Positions 36,668-48,500 of a stretch of 64,000 nt of DNA are shown piece by piece. Source of the stretch: Pycnopodia helianthoides (taxonomy: Eukaryota > Echinodermata > Asteroidea > Forcipulatida > Asteriidae); assembly GCA_032158295.1 (NCBI GenBank), contig CM063249.1, positions 4,913,195 to 4,977,194 on the forward strand. Direction: 5' to 3'. Made by a program: the position numbers and the translations under genes. Positions within the stretch are counted from its first letter, which is position 1. Every line of letters begins with the position of its first letter. The notes beneath the pieces are model-generated. The model worked only from the letters and a program-made list of their open reading frames with translations, was not told where the DNA came from and did not search any database.

Positions 36668-37044
36668 TTTTGGGACAAATTGCCTCGGATTAAGAGCTTT
36701 GGGCTATTCAAAAGTTTGTTATGAAATAATTAATGCTTGGAAAGATGTTTTAAAAGTAGAATATAACGGTTCACATAAATATACCTCGAAGTTGTGTGGG
36801 TTTTCGTTTTACTTCGTGAACTAACATGGTCCGGTATTTTATAGAACAGAATTTGGTGACTCCACAAAATGGAGGACCGTGTTAGTTCACGATATAAAAG
36901 GAAAACCATACAAATTTGAGGGATATTTGTGTATATCATCATATTCTACTTTTAAAACATTTTTCCAACCATATTAATTTTATAACAAACGCTTTTTATA
37001 GCAAACGCTTTTTATAGCCCAAATCGCCCAATGTGTCTCTTTAA
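36668..37044. mobile_element. Fold-back MITE family D, copy 2
   Basis: The left end has decayed (TTTTGGGACAAATTGCCTC). The right end is CGCCCAATGTGTCTCTTTAA. Inner arms include AACTAACATGGTCCGG and GGACCGTGTTAGTTCACG, which pair. A short duplication of AACGCTTTTTATAGC sits near the right end. Confidence 0.82.
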
Positions 37045-37272
37045 CGTCAAAAGTCGGTGGTGTCCCGCATACAATCAAACAAAAACGACAAAAAATTGAC
37101 AGTTATTTGAAAAAGTAACCAACATATATGATGACATTTCTATAGTTAGTTTAGACGTGTAATGTGTAGTTTTGTTGGAACATTGAACAAAATTTCATAA
37201 ACATTATGTTGTATACACACAGCAAAAATCGAGGGACGGGAGTGCGTTATAACTTATAGTACGTGTGAAATA

Positions 37273-37665
37273 TTAAAGGAACATTACAGAATTGGTTGTT
37301 GCTAACAAAACAGTTGCTGGCAGTGTAAGCACTTTATGTAATCCACCATATACATAAACTGACAAACCTGTAGAAGTTTGAGATCGATCGGCCATCTGGG
37401 TCACGAGAAAATAGTGAAAAACCGATTACACATTTCCATGAAATCATATAGATTCAACAAATGAATAAAACGCTCACTGAGCGATAAACTCCAATCGGAA
37501 AATTAGTTTATTCATTTCACATCAAATATGGCATTTCAGACAGAAATATTTCAGGGATGTTTTCTAATATCATCATCATTAGACCGTGTAAGTTTTATGT
37601 AAATCTGTGATCAAAAAGTATAATTTAAAAGTTTTTTTCTTACCAATTCTGTAATATTCCTTTAA
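37273..37665 (-). mobile_element. MITE family A, copy 3
   Basis: Opposite orientation to copies 1 and 2. TTAAAGGAACATTACAGAAT to ATTCTGTAATATTCCTTTAA. The right end has one substitution. Confidence 0.92.
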
Positions 37666-38196
37666 GTGTTTGTCATTCTTCACGTATTTTTTTTATTATT
37701 GATGTTGGGGCTATAAATAATTATATAAATAATGTCAAACGAATTCAGAAACAGATGGAAAACAAATACAGCAGTTTCCCTTCGAGTCTATAAGATCAAA
37801 CAACAGAACAAATAAAATAGGCCTAAAATAGTAATTCAAGTGTAAAAGGGTCATGGATGACAACGCCACCGAGATGTAACGATAAGAACTTGTCATGAAG
37901 TTATTCAAAGATGTGTAAAAAAAAAAAAAAACAACAACAACAACAACAATAATAATAATAGACTTGTATAAGGTTGGTTATTGGCTGATTACAAAACACG
38001 CGTCATGAAGAACTGAATTGGCTATTCAAAATTTTCTTACAATAAACGTAGGGATTAATTTATAAAGTAATAAACCTGAATGGAAACTGGCCTGCATCCG
38101 AACAAAGATAATATTGACAACAATAGTAAGAGTGCTGGCACATAACCGTTAATAAGTCGAAGGTTAACATTCCGCTATCGTCTTTTTTCTTTGTTC

Positions 38197-38262
38197 AACC
38201 CAAAATTATTTTAAAACATTTGACTCTGTCCGTTTTTCCCTTGTGGTTTATTACTTGCCTTT
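38197..38262 (+). mobile_element. SINE 3 tail fragment
   Basis: CAACCCAAAATTATTTTAAA and TTGTGGTTTATTACTT match the tail of the tRNA-Asn-like SINE at 61325-61500 (read on the minus strand). Confidence 0.55.
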
Positions 38263-38358
38263 TGAAATAAAATGCCGCATCTACGTAAGGTGATCCCTGT
38301 CCTGCTGCTTCCCAGGTTGTACTGTAAACTTGGGTGTGATCCCTGGCTACACGATAGT

Positions 38359-38731
38359 TTAAGGCACTGTACATCTTTGGTAATTGTCAAAAACCAGTAT
38401 TCTCACTTGGTGTATCCCATCATATGCATTAAATAACAAAACTGTGAAAATTTGGACTCAATTGGTCATCGCAGTTGCAAGAAAATAATGAAAGAAAAAA
38501 CACCCTCGTCGCACAAATTGGTGTGCTTTCAGGTGCATAATAAAAGGCTTCGCTGAAGTCTTTTATTATTTGAGTGAGAAATTACCTCTTTCTCAAAAAC
38601 TACATTACTTCAGAGGGAGCCGTTTCTCACAATGTTTTATACTATCAACAGCTCTCCATTGCTTGTAACTAGGAAAGTTTTTATGCTAATTTTTTTTTTG
38701 AATAATTACAAATAGTGTCCAGTGCCTTTAA
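38359..38731 (+). mobile_element. MITE family B copy
   Basis: TTAAGGCACTGTACATCTTT at the left, GTGTCCAGTGCCTTTAA at the right (inverted ends). Shares the full interior with 62151-62493. Confidence 0.9.
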
Positions 38732-38759
38732 CAGTTGAATGGCTTCTGACCGACACCCG

Positions 38760-38905
38760 AACGATATTGACGAAACAGGGAGACCGACAACATAGGGCTA
38801 GATAGCTCAGTTTGGTATGTGGAGCAACGGCACGCGCACGTTAATGTAGTTCGTGCGGGTTTCAAACCCACTCGAGTAGTTTTTGTTCAACCCAAAAAGG
38901 AATCC
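38760..38905 (+). mobile_element. tRNA-Asn-like SINE 3, worn copy
   Basis: CAGGGAGACCGACAACATAG precedes a tRNA-like head: A-box TAGCTCAGTTTGGT, a GCACGTTAAT anticodon-arm-like segment (GTT) and B-box GGGTTTCAAACCC. It is followed by TTTTGTTCAACCCAAAA. Same order as 61325-61500. Not a functional tRNA, since the arms do not pair fully. Confidence 0.7.
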
Positions 38906-39403
38906 AACTATTGCAGTAACGGCATTTGTCTTTCGGGGGAAATAATGTATGGTTTAAACTTTCCCCTTTCCTTTTATTTTGTTGCTGTTTGTACTATTAA
39001 TTTAGTTTTTTTCTCTTCCAATTATTACTTTATCATTTTATTTCTAAGGGATTCATTTCCTTTTAAATTTTTCGTTATTTTTATTAATTTTTATGATTTT
39101 GTTTAAAAAAAATTATTTATATTTTTTTCTACTCTTATTTTAAAATTTATTTAGTTTTTCCACTTTATTAGTAATAATAAAACATAATGTTATTCAATAA
39201 TGTTATATTTATTCTATATTCAGTGCACTCAATTTTTATTTCACTTCTCTATCATGCCACTCTCTATCTTCTTTTCTAAGAATCATGCACCGCCCCCGCT
39301 GTTTAAATCTTCTGAAACCAATGCATGCAGGCCAATTTTTTTTTCTGTTGAATTTATGAAAACATTTCCCATACGGCGTGCTTATATTGATTAACGTTAC
39401 CCC

Positions 39404-39802
39404 TTAAAAGGGAACATTACAGAGATGGTGAGAAAAAAAACTTGTAAAACATACTTTTTGATCACAGATTTACATCAAACTTACACGGTCTAATGATGAC
39501 GATAGTAGAAAACATCCCTTGAAATATTTCTGTCTGAATGCCATATTTGACGAGAAATGAATAAACTAACTTTCCGATTGGAGTTTATCGCTCAGTGAAC
39601 GTTTTATTCATTTTGTTGAATCTATATGATTTCATGGAAATGTGTAATCGGTTTTTCACTATTTTCTCGTGACCCAGATGGCCGATCGATCTCAAACTTC
39701 TACAGGTTTGTCAGTTTATGTATATGGTGGATTACATAAAGTGCTTACACTGCCACCAACTGTTTTGTGTTGCAAAAAACCAATTCTGTAATGTTCCTTT
39801 AA
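39404..39802 (+). mobile_element. MITE family A, copy 4
   Basis: TTAAAAGGGAACATTACAGA at the left with two extra bases, TTCTGTAATGTTCCTTTAA at the right. It abuts a family-B fragment directly at the right TTAA. Confidence 0.9.
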
Positions 39803-40135
39803 TTGCGATAGACCAGTATCCTCACTAGGTGTATCTCAGCATAAAATAACAAACCTGTTGAAACTTTGGCTCAATTGATCATCTAAGTTGCAATAAAATA
39901 ATGAAAGAAAAACACCCTTGTATAGAATTGTGTGCTTTCAGATACCCGAGAAAGGCATGCCCGGAAGCATTTCTCGGATTTAAATGTTTCGGTGAAAAAT
40001 TATCTTTTCCTCTAAAACTACATTATTTCAAAAGGGGTCGAATCTGATGTTTTATAGTATCAATAGCTCCACCAAGTAAGTTTTTTGATGGTCATTAACT
40101 TGTGAAGTAATTACCAATAGTACACCCTGCCTACA
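39803..40135 (+). mobile_element. MITE family B, 5'-truncated copy
   Basis: Starts inside the family (GATAGACCAGTATCCTCACT) right after the family-A element. Continues with TTGCAATAAAATAATGAAAG and ACCAAGTAAG, and fades at CAATAGTACACCCTGCCT. The left end seems to have been lost where copy A4 inserted. Confidence 0.75.
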
Positions 40136-40663
40136 AAAGTTGCGTAGCCTATAACTTTCATCGAAAGACATTTTGTTTGAAAATGTTTCTCAAGTGACGG
40201 ATTTTTGACATTCAAAAACTGTCGCTAATGCCACGGACAATGCACAATATACAAACATGGCTGATGAATGTGAACAAAAAAAACCCATTTTTTAGTTTTT
40301 AATTAACTACCAGTTATCACCAGCGGCTGTTTTTCGTGCCATACCTTAACTGAAAGCTTATAACTTTCTCAAATATATAAAAACAGCTATTTAAAATTTA
40401 AATCAAGATTTTCGGGTCAAATCGGCCCCAAATCGGACCTCGCATCTTTAATGATGATTCCCTATTAATACAAAATGTCTTGAGGCAAATTAATGTTTGT
40501 GCTGGCATGCCGGCGCTGAGTGGGTAAGTCATACCCTGCCGGAATGTCTAAACTATGTTGTAAAGAACACCTATACTTCTTAAATATTAACCCAATACAC
40601 ACAAATTGGCAGCCAATTTGCAGTCGGCCTGAAGCCTTTCGATCATAGATACCAATGTTCTCT

Positions 40664-40807
40664 CTTGTGCCCCAAACCCGTACTACCACTGGCGACAAAA
40701 GCTTCCACACTGCTGCCCAAAACATTTTACCCAACAGTATCCGCCACTCTAGCTCATCAGCAGCCTTCATAAGATCTTTCAAAACTCACTTCTTTTTAAA
40801 GAAGTGA
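40664..40807 (+). pseudogene. 3' end of a CR1/L2-type LINE reverse-transcriptase ORF (remnant)
   Basis: A 47-codon open stretch ends at TGA. It reads QTRTTTGDKSFHTAAQNILP, then NSIRHSS...FIRSFKTHFF. This fits the C-terminal signature of CR1/L2-clade non-LTR ORF2 proteins (R-T-R-T...G-D-x-x-F-x-x-A-A-x-x-x-(W)-N-x-L-P...F-K-x-x-L-K-T-H-x-F). Upstream the frame is broken by stops. Only the last fragment survives, as usual for 5'-truncated LINEs. Confidence 0.78.
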
Positions 40808-40878
40808 GTTTCTAGATAATTAATTGATGTGTTTTGCTCATCCTGTTTATCTCTTTTTGCTTGTTGTTTAAATTTGTG

Positions 40879-41241
40879 TTAAAGGCAGCGGATACTTTCG
40901 GTAATTACTCAAGAAATACGTTACCATAAAAACTTGCGTGGTTTGGAGCACCTGAGAGCTGCTGATAGTATAAAAACATTGTGAGAAACGACTCCCTCTG
41001 AAGTATAGTTTTGAAAAAGAGGTAATTTCTCACTAAAATATTTGAATCTGAGGAAAGCTTCAGGCATTTGAAAGCACGAAATTCTATGCAACAAGTTTTT
41101 TTTATGTCATTATTTTCTTGCAACTTCGATGAGCAATTGAGCACAAATTTTCACAGGTTTGTTATTTTATGCATAATGTTGGGATACACCAAGTGAGGAT
41201 ACTGGTCTTTGACAGTTACCAAAAGTGTATCCTGTCTTTAA
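40879..41241 (-). mobile_element. MITE family B copy
   Basis: Inverted orientation. TTAAAGGCAGCGGATACTTT to AAAAGTGTATCCTGTCTTTAA, with GAGAGCTGCTGATAGTATAA and TTTCTTGCAACTTCGATGAG inside. Sits just after the LINE remnant. Confidence 0.9.
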
Positions 41242-41804
41242 GCGCTGTGTTACTTTATCTGTCTAGAGAGATAAATGCTGTGTACTATGTTTATTATATA
41301 ATAACGTGTGGCAAAACTCACTTTAGCGCCCAAGCCACAGTGGAGTGGCAGCGGTAGTGATGGCTGACCATTTAACTGGGCGTTTTCGTCAGTGTGGAAC
41401 CCATCAGTGCAGTTGTATCTCAGAGCGGATGACGTTATATTTAGCGTGTATTTCTTAACCGGTTTGCCGTTTTTTTTTTAAATAATCACGGGCATTAATT
41501 CGGAAGATGGTGTAAATTTGTCAATGTCAAGTAATAAACCAAAAAGGGAAACTGACTGGGTAAATTATAAATCCACCCCAAGGTAAATGCTTATAATCAC
41601 ATGACGTTGATTCCGTCAAGGAATGATATCATAATTTGTTTTGAATGAGCAAACTTGTTTGTGCCCTTCATAATCTATTTTTCACCATCCAACCAAGGTG
41701 AAAATTTAATCATTTTCCCTGTCTTGATAAAAACCACGGGGCAAAAAATGTGTTATGTTTGTCAGGGATAGTCCTATTGATTTGGCAATAAAGGTATGAA
41801 AGCA

Positions 41805-42077
41805 TTAAAGGGACATTCAAGGAAAAAAGAAAGGAAGTCATAAATATGACAAAGCCTATATCTCATAATCATCACTCAGTACAAGCCATACTTATAAATT
41901 ATGTACCAATAATTAAACTATGAGGTATAATAAATGACTTTTATATGTCTTAACTATGACTTATTGGCACGAGTTATATTGACTTACGCTAATTCATAAT
42001 TATGAGATACAAGTCACAGTTATGACTTAGTATGAGTTACGTTTGTGACTTACCAGCTTTTCTTAATCTCCCTTTAA
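41805..42077. mobile_element. Fold-back MITE family G
   Basis: TTAAAGGGACATTCAAGGAA to TTCTTAATCTCCCTTTAA. The interior repeats TATGACTTA and TCATAATTATGAG-like words in both orientations. Its right TTAA (42074-42077) is also the left TTAA of a family-B fragment. Confidence 0.75.
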
Positions 42078-42262
42078 AGGGAAGGTTTACTTTTGGTAAT
42101 TACTCAAAAAAGTAATAACCATAAAACTTACTTTGTAAAGAGCACTGAATAGAGAGCTGTATTATAAAACATGGTTAGAAACGACTCCCTTTGAAGTAAA
42201 TGTAGTTTTAGAGAAAGAGGTAATTTCTCACCAAAACATTTGAATCTGAGAAAGGCTTCAGT
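42074..42262 (-). mobile_element. MITE family B, truncated copy
   Basis: TTAAAGGGAAGGTTTACTTT, CAAAAAAGTAATAACCATAA, AACGACTCCCTTTGAAGTA and GAATCTGAGAAAGGCTTCAG follow the inverted family-B order and stop abruptly near 42262. Confidence 0.75.
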
Positions 42263-42411
42263 GATTTTCTCGATTGATTTTCGTGCCGATTTCGATTTCC
42301 GTTGAATCCACTGGTTCCGTTGAGTGACGTTATCGGTGAGTTCCGTGTTTCTGAGCTTATGTCGTCAATACATTCCAAGTATCTGATATGATGTATGGCT
42401 GTAACCGGAAT

Positions 42412-42446
42412 GGCGGCTACGGCTACGGCTACAGCTACGGCTACGA
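42412..42446 (+). repeat. Hexanucleotide repeat (GGCTAC)n
   Basis: About six GGCTAC-type units with one AGCTAC variant. It lies in a repeat of which a diverged relative (CCGCTACGGCTAT, GTGTTGCCAAGGAC) occurs at 52480-52560 in a MYBBP1A intron. Confidence 0.75.
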
Positions 42447-43194
42447 CTCTTTCTAAGGTGTTGCCAAGGACGTCTAAGCCAAGCATATGGAATCTACGTA
42501 GACGTACGACTTTCCATTGTTGATAAACAAACCGCGCTGGTTGGCATGGAAGGCCGAACGTTAGCAAAACACTCAATCGTGTTGAACAGATGTTTCAACA
42601 AAATTCGACATTTTCATTGGCTGCTTTGTTTCCAACAAATTCAACACTATTTTTGAATATCTGTGTAGGCCTTACATTGTTACAAACTGTGGCTATCTGT
42701 TTTTGTTTGCATTTATGGCTTTCCATAGTTTTCCAACCTTGATTGGCAAAAACTCGAGCTGTGTGACGTTGCAATAGAAAGGTCTATATCTGTACCCTGT
42801 AGCCGCCAATTCGGACACGACCTACATTTGAGATCCACCTAATCCAGCTCATTATATCGTGTTCCCACGGGGTGTAACAGGATAGTGCTTTCCTACATGT
42901 CGGTCAAATATTTTGCTCTGTATACTGCATGCACAGATCCTCGGTCATTTGATTGGTGGAACCGGCGTCACGTGTCATGCTTTATTTTGTCACAGTTTGG
43001 TTTGCACTATTACACCACGTGGTTATATCTACTTTGCTGTTCACATGAGAAAAGTATTGCCGTTATTCTTCTGTCAAAATATTTTGCTTATTAATAAAAA
43101 AAAATAAAAAAATGAAAAAAACGACAAAAAAACAAATACACAAGATAACGGAATACAATAAAAGATTATTTTTGTCTTGTATTTGTACTAGACT

Positions 43195-43265
43195 TTTTGT
43201 AACGCGCCTGGGAGCTTTTGTAACACATGGATTTGGCGCTACATTGTATTATTATTATCATTATT
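43195..43265 (+). mobile_element. LINE-like 3' tail with ATT microsatellite
   Basis: CGCGCCTGGGAGC, TTTGGCGCTACATTG and a following (ATT)n resemble 3' ends of CR1/L2-type LINEs, like 8150-8214. No coding remnant was recognised upstream. Confidence 0.4.
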
Positions 43266-43685
43266 TGAAAACAGAAATCTTTCAAAAACTGTCTCTTTGT
43301 CAAACTCCTATCACAGAGTTACATATTTACCTTAAGAATTGACCGTGAACGAACGAAACTGACACACAAAAGTTATGACTTGTCTTGATTTTAATCATTC
43401 ATGATTAATTTTTACAACATTGTTGTGAAATTGATTGATTATATTACACGGCTGACAAAATCTTAACATGAGAAAATGTTTTCACGGTCCAACCATGACA
43501 ACGGCATGAAAATATTACCGCAATAAAATGTTGACGTTACGTATTTAGCAATCAGCCCTGAAGGTCAAGTTATGCCAGGTAAAAAGTGTGCACCAGTCAG
43601 AGGAAGTCTACAAAGTGACACATTCCGAAACGGGTAACACCTCAAACCATATTCAGATCGAGTGGAAATAAAATCCCACAAAAAG

Positions 43686-44043
43686 TTAAAGGTACACGTT
43701 GCCTTGGATCGGGCGAGTTGGTCTATAAAAAGCGTTTGTTATAAAATGCATATGGTTAGAAAATGTCTTAAAAGTAGAATACAATGATCCACGCAAATAT
43801 GCCTCGAAATTGCGTGGTTTTCCGTTTACATCGTGAACTAAACACAGTTAGTCAAAACTTTTGACTCCACAAAATGGCCGACCGTGTTAGTTCGCAAAGT
43901 TAAAGGAAAACCACGCAATTTCGAGGCATATTTGTGTGGGATCATTGTGTTCTACTTTTAAAACATCTTTCTAACCATATGCATTTGTAACAAACGCTTT
44001 TTATAGACCAACTCGCCCGATCCGAGGCAACATGTACCTTTAT
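43686..44043. mobile_element. Fold-back MITE family D, copy 3
   Basis: TTAAAGGTACACGTTGCCTT at the left, AGGCAACATGTACCTTTA at the right. Nearly 100 bp of inverted arms, including GGATCGGGCGAGTTGG with CCAACTCGCCCGATCC. Best-preserved of the three copies. Confidence 0.9.
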
Positions 44044-45006
44044 GGAGTTATTGTTTTCCATGAAATGCCATCATCAAAAGGATATAATTTAACTACATAA
44101 AATGTGTAGACAGCTTATTAATGTTAAGAATTGTACAAGTTGGATTTGTATGAAACTTAAATATCAAACCGGGATGACCACCCCCATGAGACTTCATAGA
44201 AACTACAGCCCCAAGTCCTGTTAATTTAAGTTTCATACAAATGTAAAAATAAACGAACGATATACAAATGTTTATTTCTAGTTTTGCCTGGTCAATGTTA
44301 ATATGTTGTAACCCAATAAAAAGTAAAATATAGATTTATTCAAAATTATAATGTAAACAATCAAAAGTCTTTGGGGGGTATTTAAAAACAAACCACAGGT
44401 GAGGTAAAATGTCCACAAAATCCGAGGCACCAAAACCTATGTTCCTGTAGCTGTGGAAATAGGGCAGCCTCGCTCCCAATGGGCAGCGCGCTGCATCGAC
44501 ACCTCTCATCACGAACCCCTGGAAAAGGAGCACTGAAAACCAACACTGATTGGCTAACCATAATATGACTGCTCCGAGCGCACGCTTGTTATAAGCTTTT
44601 GAATGCTTGTAGGGCGCCCTCCGGGCACTTAGGATGCTTCCAATGAATCTTGTTCTTACATGGTCACCCTGAACACTTTAACATTACACAAGATCAAAAA
44701 AGAATGAGAGGGGACCAGTGAGGCCCATGCTGGCAACCAGCTACTTCCCAGAAGCTTTTTGCTAACCTAAGAAAGATGAGGCGATGCCAACAACATGAAT
44801 GCTCACAATCCGGTTACTCTCTTTGAATCAAGATAAGGTACAGGACTGGTCGTGAAGCCAAATTCACTACATATCCTGTCAAGAAAGTGTAAGGACTCCC
44901 AATAAGGCAAGATTAATGAGCTGCTAGCCTCTCGCGAGGTCAATACCTAACCAAAATGGGCAGCTGATTAAAATATTTTTGACGCTTCCCCAAGTCAATG
45001 TATCCT

Positions 45007-45246
45007 GGGCCCAATGTTATGGCTCTGCTTACTGCCGAACTCTGCGCTTGCAATCACCATCTTCACTTACACGCGAATGTATGCGCCATCTGTGTAAAAC
45101 GATGAACGCCTAGAAATGTGGACTCTGAACACGCACAAGTAGAAATTGCTGACCTGTGAAATAGGCTTGACATATAAGCGTGGAAATCCCTGCCTTCGTA
45201 AGTGTTGATTCTTTGCTTATTGTAAGAAGAGCCATGAATGTGGGCC
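45007..45246. mobile_element. Fold-back element family I, copy 2
   Basis: GGGCCCAATGTTATGGCTCT and AGAGCCATGAATGTGGGCC arms, with GCGCTTGC-type words inside. More diverged than 15502-15753. It could lie in the MYBBP1A 3' UTR. Confidence 0.75.
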
Positions 45247-45492
45247 ATGGTCGATGCAAGGAAACACATGCAGAATCTTGCCATTTCCATCTTAATTTGT
45301 TCCGTATTCGACTCCTAGTAACCATTAAGGTGGGATGGGTCCATAGTTGACAAATTATTCTTGATTAATTTAAGTATTGATATAACTCTGGGAGCCTCGA
45401 CATGGTACAAGATCAAGAGGGCGCCCTGCAGCAACATTTGTGGACACCCTGGAGCATGACTCTGCATTAACCCTCCCCCGTGCCCTACCGGA

Positions 45493-45592
45493 TTATAGTC
45501 TACTAGTTGTGCATGGATTTTGCTCGCTTGCTCTTTTTGTTCTCTTGCTTTTCCTCTTGTGTTTCTTGCCTGTGACTTTCGCATCAGCAGAT
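45493..45592 (-). CDS. MYBBP1A: MYBBP1A terminal coding exon
   Basis: Completes an Arg codon, then gives 32 residues and TAA. KVTGKKHKRKSKRTKRAS forms a basic tail like the nucleolar-localisation tail of vertebrate MYBBP1A. Acceptor CCTTGCAG. The CDS ends at 45493. The 3' UTR continues leftward and is not delimited. Confidence 0.9.
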
Positions 45593-48500
45593 CTGCAAGG
45601 AAAGATAAATGGGTACAATTATTTGTAAAAATGTTATTATTACAAGGGAAACTTGGTAAATTTAAGGTAATTTAGGGTTGAACGAAAAACTAAAAAACTC
45701 AAGAGGGAAATGAACCACCAACCTCTGGATTAACGTGCCAGCACAAACCTTACTAGGTTGTATCTCCACATGCAAAGTTTCAAATCCTACTCATGTACAT
45801 GGTGTTACAGCAAACCTCACTAGATTGTATCTCCACCATGCAAGTTTCAAATCCTACTCATGTACATGGTGTGACCCCAAACCTCACTAGATTGTATCTC
45901 CACCATGCAAAGTTTCAAATCCTGCTCATGTACATGGTGTTACTGCAAACCTTACTAGATTTTATCCCCACCATGCAAAGTTTCAAATCCTACTTGACAT
46001 TAAAACAAAATGTACAAAATCAGCGAACACTGTTAATTGTTTTGTACCCTTTTCCTTATACCCCCCTTAGAATTTTACAGAGGGAGAGGATGTGAACCAG
46101 GAGGAAGGAGCCTGTGGAGACGCCCAACCACCCTAGGCCATGCTTACCTGTTAGCGAAGGCTTTAAGGACACTTCTGACTGTCGAGCTAAGCTCCCCTGA
46201 ACGACTCACTTCAACCTTCTTCTGGAGTTCCTCAAGGACCGAGGTCATCTTGGAGAAGTCTGGTAACTGTATTATGTCAACAATAAAGTACATTATTATA
46301 TTCAGTTTCAAAACGACAATATACATTTAAAAAACAACCATGTTCTTGAATTCAGCAAATTTAAAAAACCTAGAGTTTACTGTAGGCAAAAGTGACAAAC
46401 TTTCCTGATGGTTTTCTTTCTGTAAATAAGCTGTTATTATTGAAAATAAGGAATTTTTAAGATCAAACCATTAATTTAAAAATGTGTATTGGCGATCTTA
46501 CATAACTACCCGAAAGCTTGCCCCGAACCACTTGACATAACAACCGTCTCTAGTCTGAGGAATTCAAATTAAAGCAAGTCATTGTACCAGACATTATTCA
46601 AATCTAACACACAAATGGCTTATTTAAAATGACTGCCCTTTTCAAATTAATTTTCTTGTCACATATGAAACAGTTTACTCCAGAAAATGCTTATCTCATA
46701 TCCCGACTGGTCATAGCAAATACACACTTTCTGCCCAAGCATTTATTGCTGCACTACACAAAAGTTTAATTGTTTACTTCAATGCACATAAACATATCCC
46801 CCCAAAGACTGTATACTGTAGGAAAGAGCACCTCATTCTCCTTAACTTGATATAAACTTTGCCTTGTTTTCGATCTCATACCACTGGTAGTGAGAGTACA
46901 AAGAAAAACACTAACGTCTTGTTCATCTACAGGTTTTTCCATAATTAGGCATAAACAGTGAATGTGTGTTCTACAGCAAATCCCGTAGTTAGGCAGATAT
47001 GGCTCATGGCTTCGTTGTTTAATGACCATCTTGGACAGAGACTTCAAGATGTCACTTCATCACTTCATCACACTCTCACTGAATAAATCTTGCTCGAAAT
47101 CTGCTCGAACTCTGCTCGCAATATTTTGGAGTACATAGGCCGCCATTGTTGAGGTCAAACAAATGGAAATGTACACGTGCGTATGTGCCACACGCAACCC
47201 TCAGCCAATGAGTGACCTTCCTTTGACCTCGGCAGGGGCGCTGTTTGAGCTTGTGATGTCACATACGAGGCCTGGGTCCTGTTGATGGCTCACAGAGCTC
47301 ATTACAATCCCAACTAGCTCCGGTCGGTTACATACTAAAGTTGGACGTATGGAGTTTAAAAAGTAAAGCCTAACTTTTAAACTTGTTGAAGCAGTTTTGT
47401 TGGAAAGTTTTTCGTGCTCCCGTGATCCTACCTTCTCAATTGAGTGACATGCGAGGGCGTACTCTCTCAGAAGAATGAAGATCTGAAGAAGAAACTTTGG
47501 TTTGATGACTTGTCCCTCATCTACCAGTGCACTCTGTAAGACCTACAAGTGATAAATAAAAAGATATCTAAATTAGGTCCCATCTCCCATACAAATAACT
47601 CAATAAATAAAATCATGTTCGACGAGAAATATAATTATGACTTAATGATGTACAAATCATCAATCTTCTTCAATGTATGATGTCCTTGAAAAAAAAAATG
47701 TTTACATTAGGTTGTAAGAAAATAATGAAATCAAAAACACCCTTGTGGCGTAGAATTGTGCGCTTTCAAATGCCTGAAGCCTTTCTCAGATTCAAATGCC
47801 TAAGTGAGAAATTACCTTTCTCAAACACTACAATACTTCAGAGGGAGTCGGTTCGCACAATGTTTTATACTATCAGCAGCTCTCAGGTGTTCCTTACCAG
47901 GTAGGTTTTTAAGGTAATGTATTTTCTGAGTCTTAACAAAAAGTATCCACTGCCTTTAAAATAGCCCGGTTGACACACAAAACAAGTACGCGCCAAAATA
48001 CAACGTTTTTGCACGGAGCATTTTCATGCAAGATAAAAACGTTTTTGCAAAATCGAGATACAGCATTTTTCACTGACGCAAAGATTTCTACAAGAAATAA
48101 TAAGAGCTACCTGTAGAGTATCCTCTGTGAGTTTCTTGCTGGTTCTTGACCAATGTGATGTTTCACTCTGTAGATGAACATAAGAAAATTTTTCTATCAA
48201 ATAACATCAAACTACTATTATTATTATTATTGGGCAGTCAGGTTGGCGTAGTGGTATCTTGCCTTTCCTTCCACCTCTGGGGACCCCGGTTCAAATCACA
48301 CCGGGGGCACTACGTGGATTGGTTTTTTTTCAGTCCCTGCCTAATTGCGTGGGTTTTCCCTGGAGTATTTCTCTGGGGTTTTCCTCCCACACCTAAGACT
48401 GAAACTTCCTTCATTGTCTTCTCTCCACGAGGTTCTTGGCTAGTATAGTGATTAAGTTCCGTTGCTGAGAGTCCTTGGCTCCACAACCAGAATTAACAAA

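Larger units (their letters stand above)
35566..45492. other. Intergenic region between the two minus-strand genes
   Basis: About 10 kb separates the AUTS2-like start codon from the MYBBP1A stop codon. The genes are in tandem orientation, MYBBP1A upstream. No protein-coding gene was recognised. It contains MITEs (36668, 37273, 38359, 39404, 40879, 41805, 42074 and 43686), a tRNA-derived SINE (38760), a LINE remnant (40664) and a fold-back element (45007). The MYBBP1A 3' UTR must lie at the right end of the region, but its polyadenylation site was not placed. Confidence 0.6.

Noticed and set aside
45880..46000. Direct repeats considered as a CRISPR array
   Set aside because: Contiguous 67-bp tandem units without unique spacers, in an animal intron: a minisatellite.
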